Notes: a model not told the origin generated them from the sequence alone. DNA of 64,000 nucleotides from Gordius sp. MW1 (GCA_964036665.1 OZ038533.1:18410575-18474574); one strand, 5' to 3'; positions 12,701 to 23,531 are shown, numbered from the stretch's first letter. A program made the numbers and translations.

Positions 12701-15700
12701 ATTACTAATGAATGCTAATATTTTCGAACGTTTCTTTTTTAAATTGTATGTAAGACTAGAAGTTTTAAAGTTTTCATTATAATTAAAATAAAATATTTTT
12801 ATATAATTGTAATCTGTCAATTCTAGTGGACCGTAAATGGAAAATTGAGGATTGGGATATTCGCGAGGCGTCGCATTTCCAAGTACTCCGAACTCACCTT
12901 CGACTATCAATCCCAAAGATACGGGTACAAATATCCCTTTTTTAAAGCTCGAAAATCCATTGGCGTAGCCGGTGGGGGGGGGGGCGGCTTCCCCCTCTAA
13001 CTCCAAAAATTTGTTGAAATTTATTAAAACTATGGTTAAAATTTCAAAAAATGATTATTTTGCCCCTCCTAAATCATTATTGTCCCCCTCTAAATATATT
13101 AATTAACTTTATATCAAAAAAATGTATTTGTGAAAATTTTTGCAAATAGCACGGTCAACAACGAGAATCATTTGCGATAAATTAAACTAAAATTTTACCG
13201 ATTAATTTGCAAGTTATTAACGGTTTAAAACGCCAAAATCGCTGTTTTAGCAACTTTGACGGCCAATATTTTATAAACTCGACGTATAGGGGAAAAGCTA
13301 GAAATATTTTTGTGTCCACCGTAAAAAACTCTACCAAAATTTTCAAACAATTTTCCGGTTGATTTTAAATATATTTTTACCCGAACCCGGCCGGGGCTCA
13401 TTTTATAATGAATCCGCCTGAGCCCGCCCGAACCTTTCTATGAGTCCGTCCGGCAATGCCCGAATTATAAGAGCTGTCTGGCCCGAAATAGTGTGTTTTA
13501 AAAATTTTAGCACAAATATCGTATTTTTTACAAAATTTCATCATAGGTTTTGATTTTTTGACTAAGAACAAGGATTAACAAACATTATAATATCAAATTA
13601 AGAAGTGACAAAATATACACAAAAACAATATAATAAATTATTTTAAAAACAGAATTGAGCCCGAATTGCCCCAATCTTGTTATGGTGCTCGCCTGGGCCC
13701 GCCCAAAATTCAATATTTTGTATTACTCCTTTCTATTTTTCATCCCTATCGCAGGCGCGAACCTCAAAAATGCTATTGCGGTTCTTTCAATTGCCGCGGC
13801 TACATCGATAAGAACTATCTGCCCACGGCCGCTATCCTACCCACTCAACTCCCCTCCGACGAGCGGGTCGATTGTCAAGCCAACGGCTCGAGCGCGGGGT
13901 CTCCCGAAATTGGTTCGACCCCACAAAATGACCCTTGGTTGGCCGAAGAAATGGGCGAAATGCTTGCACAACTCAACGTACAAGCTGTGCAATCTACGGT
14001 ACCCGATGTAAATGGTAGTAGTAATAACACTTTGGTAGTGGGTGGAATGACGGATTCCAAGCAAATTATACGATTTTGCAGGCTCATGGTACGCACTGAA
14101 AAGCTGGAATTGCAACGAAAACTGCTGCAAGTTTTAAAGGTAAGCTTTTAAAGTTTTAAATTGTGGCTATGGATCGTTATTGGCAAACTTGATTTACGCT
14201 CTTGATAACTAGGTAATATTTGGCACTTTCTTTGGCGTAGCTTGGTGTGGGGGGGGCCAATAGAGTTTTATTGATGTCGGCTAATATCATTTTAGGAACC
14301 ATTTATTAGGTATGTAGGCAAATTTTTTTAAATATTGAACGGCCCTTTACGTAACCGAATTCTTTAATAGAGTGATAAAAAAGGATCGAAAATAATTTAA
14401 TTAATTAAAAATCGAACAAATTTAATGGCTTATCACCTTAAAATGAATTATATTTTTAGCTCACGAGGAAGGATTTACTCAACATTTTCATCAACCTGCA
14501 GGGTCTCAATCTCTTATGGACCTGGATGACAACACTAACTAATGCACCTCTCGATCTCGATTTTAAACTAGAAGTACATACCCACCCATCCATTTTTGAT
14601 CACTAAAATTATGGAATATCGAAATGCTTATATAACTTCCAGGAATCATCAATACTTGTGTTGTCAAAAGGGCTGGGTTTTGGTTGGTCGACCTTGGTTT
14701 TAGTCGACTATCAATACAATACTATTTTCCCATTTTTAAAATAACCTTTAAAGTAAAGGTCGATAAGCTAGCACTAAGTAAATCGCATGGTTTTTAATTT
14801 TAACAACGCTATTTTACTGTGTTATTTTTATGTAATTTACGTCTTTTGTTGTCTCGTCCCTAAGTTACTCGACGCGCTAGACATCCTGCCCATACAGAAT
14901 CGGGACACTTTAGAGAGGTCTAAACTGCCCCGCATAGTAGAAAAATGGGCCGTAAAACCAGAGTATAGCAGAGAAATTGAGGCTAATCACGACTTGGGAA
15001 CGCACCGAGAAATAGCTGCCAAATCACAAAATCTCTTGGAAAAATGGAAAGATATCAAGGTTAATCCCATTTTAAGTCATTTTTGGTATGATTTTAGAGA
15101 ATGGTGTGATTTCTTTCTTTTAACTAGGGTTTTTTTCAAAATTAATCCAGTCCTTGTATTTTTAACTTTGATGGCTTTGTATATATGTTTAAAAATTGAT
15201 TACACTGGTCAACTAATAATGGACTCATAAAAATCAGCCCGCAAACTGCTTGAAGATTTTGGTAGACTTTTTTTACGACGAATAATGTCGAGATATCTTT
15301 GTCATTACTCTTGAGTTATGACTAATAAAACCGAATGTTATGGAATTATAATCAATTAAAAGTTTTCGGGGTGACGACTCGGTAAAATCTAGGGGCTCGT
15401 GAATGAAGGGAAATTGTAGCTTTAACTATATTATTCAATTTGTATTTTTAATGTTTATTTTATCGTTGTATACAGGACGTATACAAGATTCCCAAAAAGC
15501 GAGATAGTAATGGTAAAATACATTCATTATATACATACAATTTTAAATGATATTCGGATCGTTATTTTTTTCCTCGCTTTCATCTTTCTTTTTTAAACCA
15601 TTATTTGTTAAAAATAATTGTAATAGAATGGTTAAAATGCCTCAATCATTTTATTCAACTTTATATTCGCCCCTTTTTAAATTATAATTACACCCATAGG

Positions 15701-18700
15701 CTTACCAGGATTGGATTTAAAAGGGAGGGGGGGGGCAATAAGAAATTTGGAGAGGGGCAAAATGATAGTTTTTATATTAATGAGGGGGCCTCCCCTCCCT
15801 GCCATTCCTGGCTACGCCTATGGCTACACCCACGTATCCTTTACTAGTCGCAACTTATAGTTTACCAATAGTATATAAAAAGATTATAAAAATTGTTATA
15901 TTTTCCAATATATTTTTAAAGGGGCACATAAATAAGTACTAAAACGAGGACCTTATAATTAACGAATAAATAGAAATTCATTTTGAATTTTACCTTTAAA
16001 TGGGTGATATATGGTTTATTTACAAAAACATATGCTGTACACTTACTAAACTAGGTTATGAATCTCAGCCGTCCCCTCATCAAATTAATGGAATGCCGCC
16101 TGGTAACTTAGACACGCGGTCGCACCAAAGCCTTGGTGACCATAAAATTAACATAGAAAAGTTCGACCGTGGTTTGCATGAAAAATGTGCTAAATTGAAT
16201 GGTACCAATGGCAACCCATACCCTCCTTACCCATACGAAGCAAATAGGAATACTCCTACTTTTTCTCAAAATCACCACCCAGGTTTTTAATATTTTTTTG
16301 AAATGTTCCTCATCATCTTTAGCCAAAAATGTTAATCTTCTAAGCTATATACTTGTATAATTTTTAAACACATCTATCCAACCAATGATATATATGGAAT
16401 TATAAAGGAACCATCAATGATCAATGCTAGTAAACCATGATGCCATAAACGACTATGGAGTAGTGTTGTACAAACGGCTCAGTTTTTTTGGTCTACCTTT
16501 GGTTTATGACTAAAGGTTGACCAAACAAAACCCAGCCGTTTTATCAACACTACTACGGAGCATCCTAATGTTTTGCAATTTTGTTTCTGTAATTTATAGT
16601 ATTTATTTAAATCTTGTGTCTATAATTTAGGCGTGAAGAGGTAAGGTACTGTAGTTTTCCTGCATATTTTAAAAAAAAATTGCTTTCTTTTAAGTTTTTT
16701 TAGCTTTTATCTATTTTGACCACAAAAAGTTAACCCCGAGAGGTTACTTGCATAGCGCCTTTGTGCAAAATATTTAGGAGCATATAAATCTTTAAGATGA
16801 TAGCCCCAATACTTTCCAAAATGTATTATAAATAGTAAAATCGTTAAAACGCGCCCGAGCGTGTTTTTGGTTATTTGCGTTAGTGTTGTAAAAATGGCTG
16901 GGTTTTGTTTGGTTAACCTTTGTCTTTAGTCTACTAAACATTAACAAACCGAAGGTTTTTTTGGTCTGTGTTTCTTATTCGACCTTTAGGCTTAGTCGAA
17001 ATTTGAAAATCATACCAGAGTTATCGCTAGTCTAGTTAAATCAAAGGTCGATCATACAAAACCCAGCCGTTTTTACAACACCACTTTGCGTGTCTATAAC
17101 CTGAAAAGTATCAAAAATTCCTTTATTTATTTGAGTGGCGGTCTCGCAATAATTTATCGGAGGCTAACTATGAATTTTGATTTTATAATTTAAGAAGATC
17201 TCAGGAGAACGTCGGTTGAAGATTCTAAATACTGCCCATCACCCTCTCAAACCAATTTACCCTACCAACGTACCACGACTCCTCAGCGGGAAATTCGCGG
17301 GGAAAAAGTGGATGATGATTTAAAGCATTACCACCACTCTAACGATAGGGCATCAACTTCATCCAACCAGTGTTTTCATGTCAATCATCTCACACCATCC
17401 CCCGCACCCATGCCCAAGAATACCGATAGCCCCCTCGAAGGAGATGGACGTCACGGTTCTCACAAATTGGACCAAGCTCGACATAGGTCTTCACGAGATT
17501 ACAGGTTATTCGATATTTCACGGCGCCGTTTAATAGTATAGTGTTGGTAAACGACTCAAACTCGGCTCAAAGGTTTAAACTATTTTAGCCAAATTTTTAG
17601 TCTAAACATTCAATTTTACCGCAATACAACTAAAATTTGATGGGGCTAATATTACCTGACCGTCTTACTGATTCAGTCGCTTATAATCCTTTGTTAATAC
17701 TTTTTTTATTCGGTCATAAGCCTTTCAGATAGGTCAAAAAATTTGGGCTCTTTTCTCCTGAGTCAAGACAATATAATTGTCTATTATCAACTAAACACAC
17801 CTCACAGCAATAGTTTTTTTTGTTATACAACTAACGTTTAATTTTAACTATCTTTTGCTTATAATTTAAAATGGATTTATGGCAGAGATTCGTGCATATA
17901 TCAAGGTTAAATATAAACATTTTTTTATAAAAGCTTGAATTATGTTAATTTATTGTTAACCAAAGGCTAAGTATTGTTTTTTATTGTATCGTTTGAGATA
18001 TCTATTTTGTATTTGTCCTCTTTTTGTCTATATTTTGTTCTATAACCACGTTCCTCCTTAGCCGCTTCATATTATTTTATCATAAATTTATACCTTAGCT
18101 CATCCTAGTCAAGGATTTTTATCCAGATTACAATTCTTTAATCATTCAGCTTATGTAAATTAAACATATAAGCAATATAAATGACTTGCCAATTAATTGC
18201 TCTTAATTTTTGTCCTTTGCTGAACCCCTTATACGCCTGCTTATCCAATAACTTTTAAGGTTCAGGCTTATCCAAAACAGATAAGGGACCTTAAGTTAAG
18301 TAAAACTAGCATACGATGTTAATGCATGATGTTAGACGCGAATCTTCTCATTCGAGTCGGCACGGGTCGTCGTATCGCGAAGGGAGGGATGAAAAGAGCC
18401 ATCATCACAGCAACAACCATCACCCCCACCATTACGGTCATCAATCGAATCGTTATGGGGATAGGCAGCATCGCGACAGAGATAGGCGTTACTATCGGGC
18501 GGGCGAGGGTGAGGGGGGTAGACGCTCGCCCCCCTCTAAAAGGCGTGACGATTACGATAGCTCAGGAAGGTCTTCTAAGAGAACCAACACCACAAACACT
18601 AATTCCGATGCTTCTGCTCGTTCCAATAGAGATCGCAGCACAACGGTAACTACCCTCACCCCCTCCTCCATCATGATGGATCCGAGAGATCGATTGAGCA

Positions 18701-21700
18701 GGCAACAGACACCAGGACCTCCCAAACCACAAAATTTAGCGACTTTTGATAATCCGACCGCCCAAGCCTTAAGTGTAAATAACCTCTCGCAAATGGCAAA
18801 ATCTCAACTAGCAACCAGTAGTGGTGTTATGGTTAATTCCCCCCTATTTACCCTCGCGCTTAAAAATACCGGGGCACCGCCCGTTCAAGGAAACCACCAG
18901 TACACGGCGTTCTCTCCCAATTTCGCTCAGCCCAGAAGACCGTCGTTCCCTAATTTTTATAGTCCTCCTCCCCCCCAGGCATCTCCCTTAACTTCGGGAG
19001 GGTTCTTACCTTACAACGTATTAGATGGGAATAACATTATTAATATTAATAATAACGCGTCCGCCCCGAGCCACGCCTTGTACAATATGCAGCTAGCTGC
19101 CCGTAACTTGTTTATGCCCGCGGCTCCTTCCAGTAACTTAAACTTGCTCGGGCACCACCACCTGACTCCAACTCAACATCATTATAATAACCACAACAAC
19201 GGCGCCCCTGCTGAGCACTTGCTCTCTCCCCGAACCCAACCTCAAATGCCCTTTTTCATCCCTAGCCTAAATGCCGGTTATCCGCTTCTTCAAGAATCTA
19301 ATCGGCAACACCAACTCAATACCCTACCCCTGAACGGCGTCTCGACTTTGGTAAATTTTATGCGTAGTCTAGTAACGATACTTTTACACCGATAAAATAG
19401 GAGGTTTGTATGTGTTTTGTAAAAATTGCTGAGTTTTGTTTGGTCTATTTTTTTTAGTGGACCACTAGGCTTAGTCGAAATTTTAAAAACAGGCCAGAGT
19501 TTAGACCCTTAGTCTTAGGTAGCCCAAGGGTGGACCATTAGTCAACTGGTATATTTTTCTTAGTCGACCACTAGGCGTGGTCTAAATCTGGAAAACAGAT
19601 TAGAGTCGATCGTTAGTCTTAGTTTGACCTAGGGTGGACCAAACAAAACCCAGCCGTTTTTACTACACCGGATTCTATGGTCGAGGTTTTAGCGATGAAA
19701 ATTGTAGTGAATGATTAACTGAAACCCAAGTGTACGATTCACTGCGCTCGTTGTATTTTAAGATTAACCTTGTTGTGTTAAAACCTTTAATTATATATCA
19801 ATTTTCGATTTGACTTTCCCATTAAGACCATAAAATTCTAGGGGCTCCCATTTTATTCGGCTCTGGAAACATGAGTGTCGATCTTTGATTTCGTTCGACT
19901 AAATATAAACATACCAAAGGTTTTTTGGTCTGTTTTTCCTAGTCGACTCTAGGCTTAGTCGAAATTTGAAAAACAGGTCAAAGTCGATCGTTAGTCTTAG
20001 TTGAATCATGACCACACTCAACCCAGGTCTTTTCAATAGTATCGTTATTAGGCTAAGTCTTGGTAAAATAACGAATGAACTAATGTAGTTTTATCCATTT
20101 AGTTAAATAACATTAATTAGAACATGTGTAATGAAATTTCACCGTATGTTTGTTTGCAGGACCCATTGCCGACGCCCCAAACTATTATCGAACCCATGAG
20201 TAGTTTGGCCGCCCTTAAGTCAAAAAAGGTAAATTTGCCTTCTCAAAAGCTACCTAAAGATTGGAAAACGGCAATCGATGCCTCAACCGGCAAACCCTAT
20301 TATTACCACAAAATAACGAAGTACCCCAATTTATTCCTTATATCTATCCATAAAAAGAATTGTTGTTCTATAATTATTATTTTAGTGGCCCTTTAAAACT
20401 GAGTATTGGTTGAAATACAATTGTTAAAGAACACAAATATAACCATAGACTAGATAGACTCTTTGAAAAAGTATTCCATTTTTCCGCCATTTTGAAATGT
20501 TCACAAATAAGGGAAGGACATATAAATTATACCAATTTTGGTTAATAGGTAAATTGACTTTTTCTGTTTAAACAAGGGAGGTGGGTACGCTGTAGAAAGA
20601 CATGGGGCATAGTTAAATTCAAAATGGTGGATTTAATTGTTACATTTTACCAAATGTAACGAATGGCATGAGCCGTCTATGTACTCTATGAATATAACAT
20701 GAAACGTTGATCATTTAGTTATCCTCTCATTTTCTATTAGCCACTATCTATTTATCGTAGATTTTTGACAATTATTACTGTTTTGCAGGGCTTTTATGTT
20801 TTAATCGAGCAATATTAATTGCTTTTTTAGTTTTCGATAAAATTGATTTTCGATTTGATATAGCAGTCTTTATATTTTTATGCTGTAAACGCCATTCATT
20901 TAAGGCAAGTTCAATGGGATCCTCCCGTTTGCAACCAAAGCGATCCCGAAGAACAATCCAGTTCAACAGATTCATCAACGAACTCGTCTCCCCAATCTAA
21001 CTCCTCGCCAACTGGAAATCCACAATCTGCCGGCACAGATATGAAAGACGTTAGTTGATTTAAAATTCTTCACAGTATTTAAGTTATTTTGAAATGTTTT
21101 AACAAATTGCTAAATTGATTGACGTAACTGCAAAAGCTCGCGTTTTAAAATGAACTGGGCGTCGGTCGACCTCTAGGCTAAGTCGAAATTTGAAGGACAT
21201 ACCAGAAGATTTTGCTCTGTTTTTGTGTAAAATTAGCCGTTAGTCCTGGTTGAACCGAAGGTCGACTTAACAAAACCAGGGTGATATAAACTTGTCTTTG
21301 TCTCCTCTTACGGGTTTTTATTAATACTTATATATACTTAAATTTAAAAAAATAATATGAGCTTTATATTGTATATAAAACTTGTAAGCTTTGTGCAAAA
21401 AGACGTCCATTCAAAACAAATCTTATTATGGTGTGACAGCCCATTTCATATCAGAACAATGGGTATTTAATTCATTTGTTATATGGAAAAATTATTAAAC
21501 CCTTTTATAACCTTATTTTTTATCACCTTATTAGCGGCATTTAGATAGCGTTAAACTCAAGGAAAAATTTAGGCAAGAGGTAAATTTACCACTTTTTTAT
21601 AGATATTTATATAATTTATCAAAATTAAAAATATGGTTGATATATTAAACAACATTTCTTTCGAACAAAATTTAGCTATCCGCCTACGTAATCCAATGCC

Positions 21701-22596
21701 TCGGACCCTACCACAAAAAGAGTTGTACAGTGGGTAGAATCAGCTCATCCGAAGATTTCAAATACTTGGCCAGAAAAGTAGGCTGAAATTTTGTTAAATA
21801 TACATACTACCTTTTGTTTGGCCGACCTTTGGCTTTAGTGGACTAAACATAAATAGGCCAGATGTTTTTGGTCTGTTTTTCTTAGTCACATAGAGACATG
21901 TTTCGTTGACTAAAACCAACGGTCGACCAAACAAAACCCAGCCGTTTTTACAACGCTAGTTCCCGTGTGCAGTGTAAGCGCGGTTTCTTTTTATTATAGA
22001 GCTTGCTTTTACTAATACTTAGGAAATTCATCATTTATAAAATGTGAAGTTTAATACTAGTTTAAATGTTAGCATTCTGAGGTGACGGACTGATTAGGAG
22101 GAGTTACCCCAAAATTGAAGGGCTTAGCGTAATATTGGTTGATTTTTATTATTGCACGAGCGACATTTAACTTGACACATCGCATTGTTTGTCTCTGGTT
22201 CCTTTCAAAATTTGTGATTATATATTATATACCGAAATGATCAAGTTGGTGGAATTGTTATCATTAGTTTTGAGTAAATTTTTGTTTTTTTAAATGAAAA
22301 TATAAGTTACTTCTACAAAGGTTGTTACAATTTGAGTTGGTTTTGGCCTTAATAAATGTTCGGATCGTATCAAGGTTAAAAAAATTTTATAGCTTAACTT
22401 TATAACTAATTTTTATCATTTTCTACATTAATCGCGCCAGTTAACCCACACGGTTATGGCTAAAGAATTGGAACGGAATGGTTCTTCTATCGAATCTTTG
22501 CGCCTTTCAACCAAAATGAAAGCCAAAACTGAATTTTACATCGAAAAATACATGGAAAAATTAGGTCCCAATTTTGTTCGACCTTCTCATTCCTGA
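534..22596 (+). CDS. SETD2: SETD2-type histone H3 lysine-36 methyltransferase, 5'-partial, 18 exons
   Basis: A nuclear enzyme that methylates H3K36 on transcribed chromatin, bound to elongating RNA polymerase II. Exons inferred from GT/AG sites with every phase consistent: 534-770, 8855-8906, 9205-9281, 12137-12224, 12314-12427, 12827-12924, 13755-14139, 14460-14573, 14865-15059, 15476-15512, 16055-16282, 17195-17504, 18336-19350, 20160-20320, 20905-21049, 21535-21579, 21676-21777, 22441-22596 (TGA). This gives about 1185 codons. Domains by fragment residue: AWS about 20-96, SET about 105-222, post-SET 223-240, a conserved helical region to about 470, a low-complexity linker rich in His, Asn, Pro and Gln to about 1010, WW about 1014-1045, SRI about 1086-1185. 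Key motifs seen: GWGLRT, EYVGEV, RFINHSCDPNCE, ELTFDYQSQRYG, CYCGSFNCRGYI. Domain order and length fit SETD2, not NSD or ASH1 (no PHD, PWWP or bromodomain). The start codon is outside the window. The first intron is about 8.1 kb and full of transposon remains. Confidence 0.95.
1637..1762 (+). mobile_element. Family C MITE with 8-bp TSD
   Basis: 126-bp element with termini close to CATGGGCGTAGCC and its complement, an inner G-rich block and a C-rich block. Flanks ttgaacac (1629-1636) and tagaacac (1763-1770) agree at 7 of 8 bases. Lies in the 8.1-kb SETD2 intron. Confidence 0.75.
1962..2158. mobile_element. Family A MITE
   Basis: Begins TAGTGTTGTAAAAACGGC and ends with the complementary GCCGTTTTTACAATTCTA. 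Inside are TTTAGTCGACTAAA-type palindromes and AACAGACC/GGTCTGTTT pairs. The flanking 8-bp duplication is too diverged to be sure of. In a SETD2 intron. Confidence 0.75.
2281..2480. mobile_element. Family A MITE, diverged copy
   Basis: TAGCAGCGTTACAAACGGCC at the left and CCAAACAAAACCTAGCCC at the right, with the same inner GTCGAC palindromes. The right terminus is eroded into an A-rich tract. Confidence 0.65.
2970..3101 (+). mobile_element. Family C MITE
   Basis: Starts CATGGGCTTAGGCAGGAT and ends TTGGCTGCGCCCATG, with the family's GAGGGGCAAAATGAT and GGGGTGCAGCCGCCC blocks inside. No clear duplication remains. Confidence 0.65.
3402..3579. mobile_element. Family A MITE, diverged copy
   Basis: TAATGTTGTTCGGCTGGATT at the left and GAGCCGTTTCTAAAACACCA at the right, with TTTAGTCGATTAAA and TCGACTAAACGC inside. 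Boundaries approximate. Confidence 0.6.
4124..4225 (+). mobile_element. Family D terminal fragment
   Basis: CAGAGGTCAGATTTGTTA followed by TGCCCGAACCCGGCC, matching one terminus of the full family D elements at 4936 and 43995. Only about 100 bp is left. Confidence 0.55.
4416..4601. mobile_element. Family A MITE with a perfect 8-bp TSD
   Basis: 186-bp element, TAGTGCTGTAAAAACGG to TTGTACAACACTA. Flanks are ctgccctc at 4408-4415 and ctgccctc at 4602-4609, identical. This copy fixes the family ends and supports assignment to the hAT superfamily. Confidence 0.85.
4936..5664. mobile_element. Family D hAT-like element with a perfect 8-bp TSD
   Basis: 729-bp element from CAGAGATCAGATTGCCCGG to ACAAATCTGACCTCTG. 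Flanks are atatggac at 4928-4935 and 5665-5672, identical. The outer ~100 bp on each side are arrays of GCCCGGCCCG-type words; the core is AT-rich with no transposase frame. A second copy lies in opposite orientation at 43995-44794. Confidence 0.85.
5673..7190. other. Intron sequence with homopolymer C/G tracts
   Basis: No coding segment supported. It holds several short C or G runs (for example near 5917, 5970, 6280, 6590 and 7105) of the type seen inside family C elements, probably decayed copies. Confidence 0.4.
7191..7326 (+). mobile_element. Family C MITE
   Basis: TATAGGCGTAGTTAGGATTGG at left and GGCTACTCCCATG at right, with a G10 run inside and the usual ACCATAATTATA core. Confidence 0.6.
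8026..8205. mobile_element. Family A MITE
   Basis: AAAATCGGCTGGATTTTGTT at left and CCGTTTTTACAGCACTA at right, with inner TCGACTAAAATTAAAGG. Left end approximate. Confidence 0.6.
9951..10079 (-). mobile_element. Family C MITE
   Basis: Between ACAGGCATAGGCAG and TTGACTACACCCATG, with GCCCCCTCTCAAAACATTAC and a C12 run. Boundaries approximate. Confidence 0.5.
10153..10319 (+). mobile_element. Family C MITE
   Basis: CATGGGCATAGGCAGGATTG to CTGGCTATGCCCATG with GGGGGGCAGCTGCC inside. Good match to the family; flanks do not match clearly. Confidence 0.65.
10426..10556 (+). other. Unassigned coding-like segment in a SETD2 intron
   Basis: After an AG at 10424-10425, a 43-codon frame runs to TAA at 10554-10556 (ANRIARNTDSVEIYQYVKHE and so on, ending KRMQKVW). 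The residue mix looks like real protein, unlike the surrounding AT-rich filler. I do not recognise it. It could be a terminal exon of a nested gene, a retrocopy fragment or chance. It does not fit the SETD2 phase at this intron. Confidence 0.25.
11355..11390. promoter_or_regulatory. Cluster of three CACGTG E-boxes in a SETD2 intron
   Basis: CACGTG at 11355, 11369 and 11385 within a local GC-rich patch (about 11290-11420) in otherwise AT-rich intron. CACGTG is the palindromic site of Myc/Max, USF and clock-type bHLH factors. A role as enhancer or internal promoter is inference. Confidence 0.35.
12446..12631. mobile_element. Family A MITE in the SET-domain intron
   Basis: TAGTGTCGTAAAAACGGCTG at left and CTGCCGTTTTTACAACATTT at right. 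It starts only 18 bp after the donor at 12428. Confidence 0.7.
12957..13103 (-). mobile_element. Family C MITE, truncated
   Basis: CATTGGCGTAGCCGG, a G10 run, then AAAATGATTATTTTGCCCC and CATTATTGTCCCCCTC. The far terminus is missing. Confidence 0.55.
13376..13725. mobile_element. Family D fragment
   Basis: TTTTACCCGAACCCGGCCG at left and GGGCCCGCCCAAAATTCAA at right, with the AT-rich core shared with the copy at 52707-53126. It lies directly before the post-SET exon. Confidence 0.6.
14655..14770. mobile_element. Family A MITE, truncated
   Basis: TTGTGTTGTCAAAAGGGCTG then GGTCGACCTTGGTTTTAGTC. The right half is degraded. Confidence 0.45.
15695..15822 (+). mobile_element. Family C MITE
   Basis: CATAGGCTTACCAGGATTGG to CTGGCTACGCCTATG. 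Flanks attacacc (15687-15694) and gctacacc (15823-15830) agree at 6 of 8. Confidence 0.65.
16461..16552. mobile_element. Family A MITE, internally deleted, with 8-bp TSD
   Basis: 92-bp copy, TAGTGTTGTACAAACGGC to CCGTTTTATCAACACTA. Flanks ctatggag and ctacggag agree at 7 of 8. Confidence 0.75.
16881..17083. mobile_element. Family A MITE with 8-bp TSD
   Basis: TAGTGTTGTAAAAATGGCTG to CCGTTTTTACAACACCA. Flanks atttgcgt (16873-16880) and ctttgcgt (17084-17091) agree at 7 of 8. It sits 112 bp before a SETD2 acceptor. Confidence 0.78.
18336..19350 (+). other. SETD2: Large low-complexity linker exon of SETD2
   Basis: A 1015-bp exon coding about 338 residues of disordered linker. It begins Ser/Arg/His-rich (runs of His and Asn, RD/RDR repeats) and then becomes Pro/Asn/Gln-rich. 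The start is set by phase: the incoming exon ends with two bases (AG), so only the acceptor at 18335 keeps the frame. The upstream ATG at 18316 would not join in frame. It has no recognised domain and is still GC-richer than the introns. Confidence 0.8.
19409..19670. mobile_element. Family A MITE with internal duplication
   Basis: TATGTGTTTTGTAAAAATTG at left and CCAGCCGTTTTTACTACACC at right. The internal CTAGGC...GTCTTAG block is present twice, making it longer than other copies. Confidence 0.6.
19872..20038. mobile_element. Family A MITE, diverged
   Basis: GTGTCGATCTTTGATTTCG, then the family's GGTTTTTTGGTCTGTTTTTC and CTAGGCTTAGTCGAAATTTG, ending near CAACCCAGGTCTTTTC. Confidence 0.5.
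20160..21049 (+). other. SETD2: WW-domain exon pair of SETD2
   Basis: Exons 20160-20320 and 20905-21049 join in frame (AA|G) to give LPKDWKTAIDASTGKPYYYH and then KQVQWDPP: both signature Trp, the aromatic YYY block and the Pro of a WW domain. WW domains bind proline-rich peptides. The second exon continues into a Ser/Asn-rich stretch. The intron between them contains a complete family B element (20444-20690). Confidence 0.9.
20444..20690. mobile_element. Family B MITE with a perfect 8-bp TSD
   Basis: 247-bp element, CATAGACTAGATAGACTC to CGTCTATGTACTCTATG, with the ATTTTTCCGCCATTTTGAAA block inside. Flanks aatataac at 20436-20443 and 20691-20698 are identical. Between the two WW exons of SETD2. 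Confidence 0.85.
21150..21285. mobile_element. Family A fragment
   Basis: GGTCGACCTCTAGGCTAAG and AAGGTCGACTTAACAAAACC match family A internal and right-hand sequence. Ends eroded. Confidence 0.4.
21535..22596 (+). other. SETD2: SRI domain exons (Pol II CTD binding), SETD2 C-terminus
   Basis: Exons 21535-21579, 21676-21777 and 22441-22596 code the Set2-Rpb1-interacting domain. Visible motifs are LKEKFRQELSAYVIQCLGPY, GRISSSEDFKYLARKLTH and then KTEFYIEKYMEKLG. The helix bundle binds the doubly phosphorylated CTD of Pol II. The stop is at 22594-22596, shortly after the last helix, as in the family. Confidence 0.92.
21805..21958. mobile_element. Family A MITE, left end missing
   Basis: Starts within TTTTGTTTGGCCGACCTTTG and ends CCGTTTTTACAACGCTA. 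Confidence 0.55.
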
Positions 22597-22920
22597 AGCC
22601 AAAATCGAGAATTTATTATTATATGTAATTTATATTTTTTCATTTTTAGTGAAGAAGGTATTATCGAAATACATGTATATTTTTTGCCGATGTGCGACAA
22701 TGTATTTCGTGTTACGAGCATTAGAATTATTACTATAAATTATTTCTATGTACTTCAATTGATGTATTCTTTATATTTTATGTTGACCCGTGTATAAATA
22801 TTTTGAACTAATAGTACGCCGCTACCTTATATTATTATGGTTCTTTTTCTATTTTGTAATAGCATTATTGATAATACTACGCAATATTTCATGTGAAACG
22901 TGTACTTTCCATTTTTGTCT

Positions 22921-22969
22921 AATAAATTATATATGGCTTTTGCGATTTATGAGAGAGCGGATAAATAAA
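22921..22969 (+). promoter_or_regulatory. Candidate polyadenylation signals for SETD2
   Basis: AATAAA occurs at 22921-22926 and 22964-22969, about 325 and 370 bp after the SETD2 stop and just before a family C element. Sequence match only. Confidence 0.35.
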
Positions 22970-22993
22970 ATTTCCAATCACTTTGCGCTTATT

Positions 22994-23156
22994 CATGAGC
23001 CTAGTTAGTGGGAGGTAGGGAGGGGCGGCTGCCCCCCTCTAAATCCAAAGATTCCTTTAAAAAATCTATATAATTATGGCTAAAATTTCAAAAAATGTCA
23101 TTTTGCCCCTCCCTAAATCAATATTGTCCCCCTCTAGTTCCAATCCTGGCTATTTT
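22994..23156 (-). mobile_element. Family C MITE between SETD2 and INTS4
   Basis: CATGAGCCTAGTTAG at left, GGGGCGGCTGCCCCCCTC inside and AATCCTGGCTAT at right. It lies in the 986-bp gap between the two convergent stop codons. Confidence 0.6.
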
Positions 23157-23531
23157 ACTATATACCCTTTTTCAAAAAGGAGTAGTGTAAATAACATAAT
23201 TATTTTTATAGCTATTAATTTCTATAGTGAGTGAATAATGAATACTTAAGTTTGATGGAGACGAAAGTCGTTTTAATTCATAGCAGTTATCTCGTATAAA
23301 GATTTTTAAATTTCTTAGGTTTTTACATTAAATAAACAACCACTTATTTTTTTATATAACAATATTGGCAGCCATTTCGAGTGCGTGGCCATATTAACGA
23401 TAGCTTTATAAAGATTGTTTTTGAACAAACAATTACTAAAATTTATATCTCGAATTTTTTAAGCCGATTTTATTATAATGAGAAGTAAAGCCAAATTAAT
23501 CAAAAGCACCCTTAAAACATATATAAATTGA

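Larger units (their letters stand above)
9205..13860 (+). other. SETD2: SET and post-SET exons of SETD2
   Basis: Exons 9205-9281, 12137-12224, 12314-12427, 12827-12924 and the start of 13755-14139 code the catalytic core. Visible in order: the GWG turn, the EYVGEV strand, HYYFMSLK, the NHSCDPNCE S-adenosylmethionine and active-site loop, the ELTFDYQ strand, and the Cys-rich post-SET CYCGSFNCRG that closes the lysine channel. All expected catalytic and zinc-binding residues are present, so the enzyme looks active. Intron 12428-12826 holds a family A element and intron 12925-13754 holds family C and D fragments. Confidence 0.93.

Noticed and set aside
13655-14130. Several overlapping frames on both strands around the post-SET exon
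   Set aside because: Only the frame continuing SETD2 has homology; the others are shadows in GC-richer exon sequence.
16631-16640. A 10-bp microexon flanked by TAG and GTAAGG
   Set aside because: Including it would break the SETD2 frame into the exon at 17195; skipping it keeps phase 1 to 1.
18316-18335. ATG at 18316 as a start for the low-complexity exon
   Set aside because: The in-frame join from the exon ending at 17504 needs the acceptor at 18335; the upstream part is intron.
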